A DNA stretch of 64,000 nucleotides from contig JAKSYS010000089.1 of assembly GCA_022925895.1 (NCBI GenBank), positions 1 to 64,000 on the forward strand. The letters are read 5' to 3'. A model generated the notes under the pieces. That model saw nothing but the letters and a program-made list of their open reading frames with translations. It ran no database searches and was not told the origin of the DNA. The stretch is from Fragilaria crotonensis (lineage: Eukaryota; Bacillariophyta; Fragilariophyceae; Fragilariales; Fragilariaceae). The position numbers were made by a program, and so were the translations under genes. Positions within the stretch are counted from its first letter, which is position 1, and each line of letters opens with the position of its first letter. Positions 55,896 to 64,000 of this stretch are shown here, one piece after another.

Positions 55896-56855
55896 ATGAC
55901 AACGAAGACAAATAGATGTGAGCTGATCGAATCCAACGCTCCACCTCCAGCATTATCGATTCGAGCGTCGTCGAGGAAGAATCGTGTTTATGTGTTCCGT
56001 GAATTCCTCCTGCGGACTACTCCCACCCTCCTTGCCGGTTCCATGGGTTCAACGATTCTCGATGTTGCTGGAGGCAAGGGCGATTTGAGTTGGCTGTTGC
56101 TCAATGTGGATCGGATGGAAAGCATTGTTGTTGATCCACGTATTAGTACCAATCATAAGCATTTGCTGAGATCTGTCGCGTATTTGAAGGACCATCCACT
56201 TGAACGTATCGAACGAGCAATTCCGAACCGACCTACCCATCATCCACTTGCGGGACTGGTGCAGAACTTGCAAGACCCATATCTTCAACCGAAGCATTTG
56301 AGGCTTTTACTCAATAATGATTTGATCAAAGCGCTGCGGAATTATCTTTTCTCCAAGGATTTGTCTCGGTGGGCTGGTTACTGGGCAATGGCACTGGAGG
56401 GCGCGAGGCAATCGCAACCGATAGGTCACCAAGAGAACAAGATTGAGGGTTCAACTGCAATACTCGATCCACAGGAAGGACTCAAACTGCTGCTTGACAC
56501 GAAACTTGTCGTGGGCTTCCATCCAGATCAAGCAACCGAGGCTTGTATTGATCTTGCTCTCTTACTCGGCATTTCCTATTGTGTGGTCCCATGCTGTGTT
56601 TTTCCGTCTGAATTTCAAGACAGATTGACTCCAGAGGGGACAAGAGTTCGATCCTATCACGAGTTGCTGGCGTACCTTCTAACCAAGGATCCTCTCCACA
56701 TGAAGACGGCAGAGTTGGGATTTCACGAAACGACGACGGCTCGCAGAATCGTATTGTATCGCGTGGTTGAAGAAGGGGACGTTAAACTAGATTTATTGCC
56801 TCTTCCTGAATGTCGTGGATGCTCGAAATGTCTCGTTCCTACAACAACCGCCTAA
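55896..56855 (+). CDS. SAM-dependent methyltransferase-like protein
   Basis: 319 aa, intronless. Motif I is 'ILDVAGGKGDLSWLL' (~residues 54-68), a Rossmann nucleotide-binding loop, with an acidic post-loop strand 'MESIVVDPR'. Later come 'LVVGFHPDQATEACIDLAL' (~207-225) and 'YCVVPCCVFPSEF'. This set (AGGKG, GxHPDQATE, PCCVFP) is shared by an uncharacterised eukaryotic group in fungi and protists and recalls the RRNAD1/METTL25 and TRM13 groups. Methylation target unknown. A Cys pair near the end ('CRGCSKC') may bind metal. The start is the first Met; no targeting signal evident. Confidence 0.75.
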   Translation: MTTKTNRCELIESNAPPPALSIRASSRKNRVYVFREFLLRTTPTLLAGSMGSTILDVAGGKGDLSWLLLNVDRMESIVVDPRISTNHKHLLRSVAYLKDHPLERIERAIPNRPTHHPLAGLVQNLQDPYLQPKHLRLLLNNDLIKALRNYLFSKDLSRWAGYWAMALEGARQSQPIGHQENKIEGSTAILDPQEGLKLLLDTKLVVGFHPDQATEACIDLALLLGISYCVVPCCVFPSEFQDRLTPEGTRVRSYHELLAYLLTKDPLHMKTAELGFHETTTARRIVLYRVVEEGDVKLDLLPLPECRGCSKCLVPTTTA

Positions 56856-57581
56856 TGCATGGTGTTGCCATGTAGCATTGGCCCAAGGCAGACGAAGTCT
56901 GTGTAGTGCTTGGCGTTGAGGATTTTCACACGATTGTGCCCTACATTGAATCGCAGTACAACTAAAAACCTGGTCAACCATTAGACAAATACACTCCTAG
57001 AGGTTCATGCAGCAGCGATCGCATCTCAAGCTTAACACACCGCCAAATGGTATCTTGATTCTCGTCGTGTCGGCTCGAATGACATGACGGAGCAGTATGG
57101 CATAAACCCCCGATGTCATCGTTCACTTCCAGGTGTATCGCTTCAAACCAAACAGGCTGGGCAGGGTAGATACGTCAACGTCCAGAGAGACACCTTCAAA
57201 GCCTTGGAGAGCGCCCGTCGCCCCACCTCGGACTTTGATGTTAAAGAATTAACTGGATCTTTTTCTATCCGATCAATCAGCAGAACAGACAAATAACTTA
57301 CTTCGGTGCTACTGCTTCACGCTATACGAAGGTGACGTAATGAGTCCTGGTGTCGTCCATGCTGAAGGATCTGATCCAACTGACTTTGCAAGTGTCGGTG
57401 GAAGCGACGCCTTCCGTCTTCCACAGTTTTTTCAGTTGAGAATATCATGGAATTCCCAGAAATCGATTCCCACGCCCTTGTCGTCGTTAGGAAACTCATT
57501 TCAAAACAAATGCACACAATTTCAAAAACGTCGGAACAGTGAAGAAAGCACCGACCTCGCATCTGCGCTGGAGAATCCATC
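56856..57581. other. Intergenic region
   Basis: 730 bp between two same-strand genes; no gene recognised. The first ~250 bp look like 3' end sequence. Confidence 0.45.
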
Positions 57582-59748
57582 ATGTTCAGGTCTCCGCTCA
57601 TCACCAGCCTCGTGTTGGCAACCGTCGTCACAGAACACCACGCCGCTATGGTCGACCCTTCCGAACGAGTAAGTTTTGCTGCCCTTGTCGAAATTACCGC
57701 CTTCACTCCACGTCAAGTATTAATAGTCGACCACGACACGCCGGTCCGTTTCGCAGACTCTAAAGCCCATGGATCGCTCGTTGAGAGCAGCTGTAGTAAC
57801 TATCTACGGTCCTTCGAATTTCAGTGCGGTTGGACGCGAACCCGAATTCGGAACAACCGTCAGGTCGAACGGAAACATTTGGGCCGCAGCAGCCCCTCAT
57901 TACGGAGACGCAGATCAGGGCGGAGCTTTTGTATACGACAGCAACAATGACGTCCAATGGTCACTTGTCGGGAATCCTCTCGAAGCGATTGGCGGGCGTC
58001 TTTCCCTTTCTGAATCTTGTGTTGCAATTGGTCGCAAGAGCACCATTGAGGTCTACAGCGTGTACACCGGTGCCATGAAGGGCAGCCCTGTCAAGGCCCT
58101 GAGTGGAAACGACGTATCTTTGGTCAATGACACGCTACTAATGATTGGAGAAGATCGGTACAACAACCGTCAAGGACAAGTTCGAATCATGAATTACAAC
58201 GAGAGCAGCAATTCGTGGAATCCTATTCAAACGTTGTCTGGATTGCAGCAGACCGAAAGTCGATTTGGCTGGGTTGTAGTTGCTAGTGACGATGGTGGTC
58301 GCATCGCCGTTTCTGCGCCAAATGCGTCGCCAAATATCTCTCGCCAAGGCTATGTGCAGGTATTGGAGCGTGACGACAGAGGCTTGTGGCTACCTCTTGG
58401 AAGTATCTTGTACGGCGCTGTTGAAGAGGGGCAGTTCGGCTTCTCGCTTGCCATAAGTGGTGATGGCAGCACCGTGGTCGTTGGATCTCCTGGGACTAAC
58501 GAAGGAGGTGTGCGCCTGTATCGCATCAGCAACGGAGATTGGGCGTTGATTGGCTCCGCCCTGATTGCAAAAGAAAGTGGCATTCGTTTTGGGCGGGCGG
58601 TTGCCGTGTCCTACGAAGGTGATCGGGTTGCGGCTACGTCCTTCTTCCACGACAGCACTCGTGGCCACGTTCGTGTGTTTGACTTGATCGACGAGACATG
58701 GATCGAACAATACGATATTGAAGGTTCCATGGTTGGAGATTGGTTGGGTTGGGGTAATTTCGGGTTGAACCTTTCTCCTAATGGTTCCACCTTGAAAGTC
58801 GGCTCAGTGTTGGCGGATAATCTTGAGGGCGACTCGACGGGATCAGTGAATATTTTCGACCTGAAAACGATGAATTCAAAGCCAACGACAGCACCTTCCA
58901 TTGTTCCTTCGACAAGTCCATCGCAGCTGCTGGTTCTTCTAGAAGGACCTGTGACGGCTACGACTTCTCCAATTACAATCAAACCCTCTTCATTTCCTAC
59001 GGCCGTGCCAACAGTCTCAGTCCTCGTTCCTTCTTCACAGCCGTACAGCCATGTAACTTCTCCACCAAGTCCAGTACACACACCCACACCAACGGCTAGA
59101 CCCACATCGTCATTTCCTCATCTGGTCACAAGTAATCCTGAAGCGTCGCCTTCAACTGAAGTTCCAACCAGCAAACCGTCTCCTCGCCCGACATTGACGC
59201 CAGTGGTAACGCCGAGCCTTCTGCCAAATACTACACCACTCAGTCTGCCTACCATTCTCCCCAGAGATCCCACCACTCCTAGTCCTACAGATCAAAGCCG
59301 CAAACCGTCTCACCGACCTACGGGTCCGACGTCGCAACAAAGCTCAAAGCCCACTATTCGCCCAACAGCAAAACCGACGCTATCACTTTCTGACCCGTCG
59401 GGGACACCACTGGTCACCCCTACCTCGCTACAAAGCTCTAAACCCTCGACCAACCAACCAACGATACAACTTTCGTCGAAACCAACTCTTCGTCCGAGTC
59501 CACCTCCAAGCGAAAACGTCACACCTCGTCCGACGGGTCTCCCGACTCTTGTGCCGTCGACGCGTCCATTTTCTAGCCCATCTGATGAACCTTCAGAGCT
59601 CGAAACGTTTGTCAGTACTCAACTGCCAACCTCCAGTCCGCCTACCACATCAAAGGAGGTACCGGATAATCTGAGCCCGGGATCGGCGGCAAGCACAACT
59701 GGTTTTGTCTTCGCATTGAGCTTGGTGCTCCTTTCCCTGTTCTACTAA
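57582..59748 (+). CDS. Surface protein: beta-propeller-like head, Ser/Thr/Pro stalk, probable GPI anchor
   Basis: Two exons, 57582-57668 and 57757-59748, with an 88-bp phase-0 intron (donor GTAAGT, acceptor TCGCAG); 692 aa. Exon 1 encodes a signal peptide ('MFRSPLITSLVLATVV'). The head (~residues 40-400) has repeated 'FGWVVVASDDGGRIAVSAP', 'FGFSLAISGDGSTVVVGSP' and 'FGRAVAVSYEGDRVAA' blades, as in FG-GAP/propeller-type repeats, each followed by 'VxVxxxxxxxW' strands. Then a ~250-aa Pro/Ser/Thr stalk ('SSKPTLRPSPPPSE'). It ends 'GSAASTTGFVFALSLVLLSL' with no charged tail, the form of a GPI-attachment signal. Likely a wall or adhesion protein. Without the splice the signal peptide is lost. Confidence 0.82.
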
Positions 59749-59892
59749 AGTGTCGTCTATCAAAATGCTTCCGCAGATATAGGACGTTCTGTTCCTTGTT
59801 GAATGCGTATACATGACCCCATTACACATATAAATAACTGGCGCGAGGCTAACAATGCCCTACCTGTAGTTCAATTCATAGATTTTCGCGTA

Positions 59893-60960
59893 TTACGCTC
59901 GTCGAGGCTGACTCTTCTTCCCATGAGCTTGATTCGCAGCTATCGCCGCTTGAACAGCAAATCCAATTTGATCTTTAATCATGAGCATGAGAGCAGAGGA
60001 CAAGACACCTCTCGTCAGTTCGGGCCCAAGTCCCTGAAACCACGATGCAAGGCCCTCCTTCTACATTTCAGTGAGCATCTGAGGAATGCTACTGTTTGCC
60101 TTGAGGACGTTTGAAGCATCACTTTCGCACGTATGTAGGGAAAGATGCAGATTGTGGAAACTGTACGGGCTACCATGCCCAAGACAAAAGCTTGCTGCCA
60201 TCAAACGTCCATTCGGTCGATTTACAACGACGGCTGCTTTGACTTGTTCAAAGACAGTGTACTGAAGAGCTGGTTTGAGACATAAAACGGTATAGGCCTG
60301 AATCCCTTGTACATGCCCTTCATTCCCTTTTTACGGTATCGAATGAAATGGTGATATAATGATGAATACGTCGTGAGTCATTTTCAGTATTGCTGCACTG
60401 CACTGTAATGCGTTGTATATGACACAATCGACGCGACAAACATATTCAAAAAAACGCACCTTCTCGCTCAACATGGACAGGAGCAGCTGCATGGGTCCTC
60501 GCGATGCATCACGATTGGTTTGAATGGCGGTCGTCCAGCAATCTAGGGGTAGAGTCACGGGTAGGTGGGCCCATTCGGCACAGCAACCCAGAACGAGGGA
60601 GGCAAACGTCTTGGGTGTCGCACCGCCGTGGAGTGCGCGATAGATACGTTTCAGACCAGTGTAGGCGAAGAAATAGAGTGCCTTTTCGACCGCGGACTGG
60701 AAAGCAGAGGTTTCGAAACCAGAAAAGAAGACTTGGATTCCCTGTGTCTTGTACAAGTATCTGGCGTATTCGATCATATTCAATTTGGACTTGTCTTCCT
60801 CCTCCTCGTCGTCGTCGTCGTCATCATCATCATCATTATCTGATCTCGTTTCTGCTTGCATTTTTGTCTTGAGAACTTCCAATGGATACAAGATAGAAGC
60901 AGAAATCGCTCCACCCAAGGATGCAGAGAGAACTTCGGAGGCAATGCTTTCTTCTGCCAT
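59893..60960 (-). pseudogene. Mitochondrial-carrier family protein, peroxisomal adenine-nucleotide type (damaged 3' exon)
   Basis: SLC25 family carrier, ~310 aa. Exon 1 60960-60460, 133-bp intron (donor GTGCGT, phase 0), exon 2 60326-59893. The three family signatures are present: 'PLEVLKTKMQ', 'PLDCWTTAIQT' and, in exon 2, 'FPYIRAKVMLQ', with 'KPALQYTVFEQVKAA' before it. These resemble peroxisomal ATP/CoA-type carriers (PMP34/PXN group). An Asp/Glu run (~13 acids), from a tcg/tca microsatellite at 60800-60841, sits after the first signature. Exon 2 has frame changes near 60293-60300 and 60106-60113, each fitting one lost base, and an in-frame TAG at 60061-60063. After these, homology goes on ('GLASWFQGLGPELTRGVLSS') to a stop at 59893. 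Pseudogene, or active gene with sequence errors. Confidence 0.72.
60800..60841 (-). repeat. Asp/Glu-coding trinucleotide microsatellite
   Basis: (tcc/tcg/tca)n on the plus strand, encoding about nine Asp and four Glu in the carrier gene. Length is expected to vary. Confidence 0.85.
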
Positions 60961-61492
60961 GGTGCTTCAACAGTACAATTGTACTCGGAAATGCTTTATG
61001 TTGTATGCAATGCGGATACGAGTTATGATTGTCGTCCTGAGCAATGAACATCTAAATAGTCTTCAACGCGTGTGTATGTTGTATGCATACGACGTATGCT
61101 GTACGCCCCTGTTCGTAGTTCGGATGCCAGCACTATCAGCCGAGTAATACTGGTCCTCCGTACACACTCCGTACACGTACAGCGTAGCTACAGTATCCGG
61201 AACGAGTATTCGGAGTTCTCAGTACTTCAGTATACAGTAGTGGTTGTCGCACTGGGTACACAGGCTAAAAAGGACCATCTCGGGGTATCACGTATGTATA
61301 TGAATTTTTTTAATATACATATTGGTAGGAAAGTAATTTCTATATATGAGGTTGGCAAGAGTCAATTCGTCAGTTCACCCAAATTGTTGCTTCTTATCAC
61401 CCCATCAATAAGCAACCGCCCTGCAAGAGAGCGAAGTCTCGCGACAACTTCGACAACTTCCATTAGTACCTGTGGATCATCGATTATCAAGA
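60961..61492. other. Divergent intergenic region
   Basis: 530 bp, presumably with both promoters. TAC/GTA dyads at 61075-61240. No gene. Confidence 0.45.
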
Positions 61493-63010
61493 ATGTCAAA
61501 CACCCCCGAACCGAGCTTGGAGGACCTGCCCTCCTTTGCCTTTGTTGGTTTGGCCTCTTTTCTTGATGGCGAAGATGTGTTGCAGTTGCGATGTACCAGC
61601 GTGAGAGTTAAGGGCCTGGTCGATGATGAAGCTGATGTCATTTGGACACGGTTCCTTTGCATCGATTTTCGGTATCACCAAGCAAAAGAAGGAGGACGAG
61701 AAGCGCTGAAAGTCGCACCTGCCCACTCCGGACCATCCGTGTTTGGTACAACTGGTTCTCAAGCAGTGATAGAGATGCCATCCGCGTTCGACACTTGGAA
61801 ACAATGGAAACTGGCGTCCTGGAGGTACTCGGAAGGAACATCAAATTTTCTACTCAACGCACCTTGTACGTCCATAGTTAGCATGGCAGTTGCCATTTCC
61901 TGATTGCGACTTGTGATAGTTCGTGCTTGTCTCACCTATCCTTTCAAACCTTAATCCTGCACAGACTTTCTGAGGGCCGCTGGCATATGGGCTCGATTGG
62001 AGCAATGGTTATTGTTACAAGGTACACTTGGATCTAGCATTCGGTCGTCTCTTAATCAAGGCCTTGCTCTCCTTGACTTGCCTTGGCCTGACAAAGTATT
62101 AGTCCTATCGACGGTACACGCAACACAAGCTCTGCTCTCGTTTTACGGTGGCCAAACCCCCACACGACGAGACCCTTGGAATGGATTGTTTGGTGGATTT
62201 TCTGCCTATCATTACGTAATGTGTACGTTTTTTCGAGGAGGCGAATGGGATCGTGACGAGGGTGTCATCGAGATTGGCGCGTGCCCGGTGTCTCACTCTC
62301 CCACGACTATCGTGGTGAACCCAACCAACGGCTTTGTTGAGTACAACACCGAGCCAAGAGTCAAGATCTGCCGTTCCGATCAAGAGGATGCGGTACTGGA
62401 TTGGTTTCATGAGTATGTAACGAGATTGGAAACCGGCTACTATCAACCAGGATGCATCTATCGTCAAACCGTGGGCCCAATGAATCCTGCCAATGCTATC
62501 TTGCAGTTCCTCGACTGATCGGAAGAGGTGCCACCCGTTCGATCACTAGGGTGTGGAGGTGATTACCTCACACGTCTATTCTCCCTTTACGGAATCCCTG
62601 GGATTCTCGTTCGTCTACTGATTCGCTTGCGACTTCTTGAACCAAATGATGAAGGATATGACGAGAACCGTGGCTTCAAATCATGTCAACTAAAGTCTCG
62701 ACACTGGCGACTTACTGATCAAGACGGAGGGACAGACACTGTGAATGGGGATGGAGTTATAGGTCTTTATCCGCTGCTTCGAGAAGGGTCTCATCGTGCA
62801 GATTCAGGACCTTCAGCGACTTCTGTCATGGTAGGCCCTGAAGTACAAAGCGGAATCTTTCAGTATGAGAGTTGTACGGACGACACTGCCACAAGCTTTG
62901 CTGGCTACATGCTGTTTGTTCCGGGATCGCTGAGAAACCCGACTGGCGCTCCCTTTCAAGTTCATCTCGCTCCGTTTGTCTTGGATCCGAACCCAGAGTA
63001 TCAGTACTGA
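61493..63010 (+). pseudogene. F-box / SUKH / ApaG-domain protein (FBXO3-like), frame disturbed
   Basis: Likely substrate receptor of an SCF ubiquitin ligase. Exons 61493-61865 and 61965-63010; the 99-bp intron (GTACGT...CACAG, phase 1) joins 'LLNAPYFLRAAGIWARLEQW'. N-terminal F-box ('LPSFAFVGLASFLDGEDVLQLRCTS' region, residues ~12-37). Middle SUKH/SMI1-like part: 'WARLEQWLL', 'SFYGGQTP', 'FGGFSAYHY', 'VVNPTNGFVEY'. C-terminal ApaG domain: 'SCQLKSRHWRL', 'GVIGLYPLL', 'FQYESC'. This is the FBXO3 order. In frame, a TGA at 62516-62518 splits the protein. The expected first ApaG strands ('GVEVITSHVYSPF' and 'FSFVY') are found only after three frame changes at ~62509-62511, 62549-62551 and 62619-62621. 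Each fits one lost base, and together they restore the original frame. Confidence 0.75.
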
Positions 63011-63218
63011 GTCCTTGCAGTACATGAAATGCGGCGTAATGACTCACATTGTGATATTCGACGCCATCTTCCAGCAGCGAGTCCATAGCTCTGCTGGAGT
63101 CTGCTCTTATCTCAGTCGATCACACACTCCATGATGGCAAACGCTGTGGATGAGCGAACATTCGAGACGTTGTCCAGGCAACGCATTCTAGTACATGGTC
63201 CTCAACGATTCACCTATG

Positions 63219-64000
63219 CTATGCCAGGTCACCGATGAACAAATCGTAGTTCCTATAGTTTATATTATTTAAACACAACGACACCACCACAGCAAGAAAA
63301 AGTCCGCGTTGGGCACTACTCGAATAGTATTTACTTCCCAGCGCTTTGATATAATCAAGCGTTTCACGCAAGGCTTGGTCGATCGGAGTTGGTTGGACAG
63401 CAAAGGTAGAGCAGAAGTCTGAATCGTCAACAGTATAGTCCTTGGTCCATAAAGGCATCATTTCCTTCATTTCGCGCATAAACGTCATGAAGACGCCCAA
63501 CACCTTGATCATGAATACAGGAAGGACTGTCACACCCTTGTCTTTCATATTCATGATACCATACGCTTTGGAAGCAAGTTCAGTCACGGTAAAATTCTTG
63601 GCTGACTGAGGACAAATCCAGAATTTCCCCATCGCCGCACCTTGATTCACCGACACGAGGTAGAGGGCATTCGAAAAATCGGGTGCGTAACAAAAGTCAT
63701 GCTTGACGGTGGCACTTGCAAATGCGGATGCCTTTCGTTTGGCCGCAATGGGACCCAAGACAAGCTCTCCCAGCATACTTTTGCCCTCTAATCTGGGCCC
63801 GAAGAGATCGGCTGCTCCCACCACGACAAGCGAATGTGGGTCAGATTGCATTCGTTTCTGAAAGGTTTCACGCATCATGGCACGGATACCAGGTTTGGAT
63901 TTGGGAGTTGGGGTTACAGTTTTTGTGGCAGGCGAAATGTTGGTAGTTGCACCGTAGGCGTATAGATTGTCGCAAAAGATGAGTGGTCGGGTCGACGAAG
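63219..64000 (-). CDS. NAD(P)-dependent epimerase/dehydratase-like protein (partial, runs off window)
   Basis: Extended short-chain dehydrogenase type; 5' end beyond 64000. Visible part is the C-terminal ~260 residues: 'FCDNLYAYG' (strand leading to the catalytic Tyr; usual pattern Yx3K is altered), 'IRAMMRETFQKRM', 'LVVVGAADLFGPRLE', 'HDFCYAPDFSNALYLVS' and 'WICPQSAKNFTVTELAS', as in NAD-dependent epimerases that act on a nucleoside sugar or related substrate. The tail 'LFLAVVVSLCLNNINYRN' is hydrophobic and past the usual end of the fold, so the true stop or an intron near 63340 is uncertain. Frame open to the window edge. Confidence 0.7.
   Translation of the reverse strand, partial: SSTRPLIFCDNLYAYGATTNISPATKTVTPTPKSKPGIRAMMRETFQKRMQSDPHSLVVVGAADLFGPRLEGKSMLGELVLGPIAAKRKASAFASATVKHDFCYAPDFSNALYLVSVNQGAAMGKFWICPQSAKNFTVTELASKAYGIMNMKDKGVTVLPVFMIKVLGVFMTFMREMKEMMPLWTKDYTVDDSDFCSTFAVQPTPIDQALRETLDYIKALGSKYYSSSAQRGLFLAVVVSLCLNNINYRNYDLFIGDLA

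Noticed and set aside
62516-62518. UGA as selenocysteine codon in the FBXO3-like gene
   Set aside because: ApaG/F-box proteins have no Sec site here, and the flanking frame changes show the codon is out of the conserved frame.

Overview
The window looks like nuclear DNA of a diatom, probably a pennate one. Four things suggest this: (1) short GT-AG introns (71 to 235 bp) that join conserved reading frames cleanly; (2) octotricopeptide-like repeats with a RAP domain; (3) large proteins joining BspA-type leucine-rich repeats to a protein kinase, a stramenopile-type architecture; (4) a presequence with a signal peptide followed by a Phe-containing motif, as in bipartite plastid targeting. I cannot name the species. 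Intergenic DNA is rich in small TAC/GTA-type palindromes.

Layout. 0-8.2 kb: an OPR/RAP organelle RNA protein, a stand-alone TPR-like tail of a signalling ATPase, and the ribosome-biogenesis factor UTP12/WDR3 (one intron). 9.7-19.2 kb: two tandem, diverged copies of an LRR-ankyrin-kinase gene, each read in several frames. 19.5-32.5 kb: two small unknown genes, an intronless amino-acid permease, a long secreted Pro/Thr/Lys repeat protein, a truncated OPR paralogue, and a three-exon amino-acid permease with a plastid-type leader. 33-38 kb: two damaged copies of the Pro/Thr repeat gene, one split by a 5'-truncated LINE with a clean 14-bp target-site duplication, the other badly decayed. 38.8-43.8 kb: a decayed DDE transposon with short tandem repeats upstream, then AT-rich repeat DNA. 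44.9-53.6 kb: three more secreted Pro/Thr repeat genes, with RNA polymerase I subunit RPA12 among them. 54-55 kb: clustered palindromes. 55.9-64 kb: a methyltransferase-like gene, a cell-surface propeller protein (one intron), a peroxisome-type carrier, an F-box/ApaG (FBXO3-like) gene (one intron), and the end of an NAD-dependent epimerase-like gene that leaves the window.

Two themes stand out. First, a dispersed family of secreted, low-complexity PT/K-rich proteins covers about 12 kb in both orientations. They share a signal peptide plus an SPSGSS...SLS leader, and the three copies of the main repeat class share a Cys-containing tail. They look like cell-wall, biosilica or adhesive proteins, with intact, interrupted and decayed members side by side. 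Second, many conserved genes carry frame breaks that each look like the loss of exactly one base, often in a homopolymer. This raises the question of real pseudogenes versus deletion errors in the assembly, and it should be settled before any gene is called dead.
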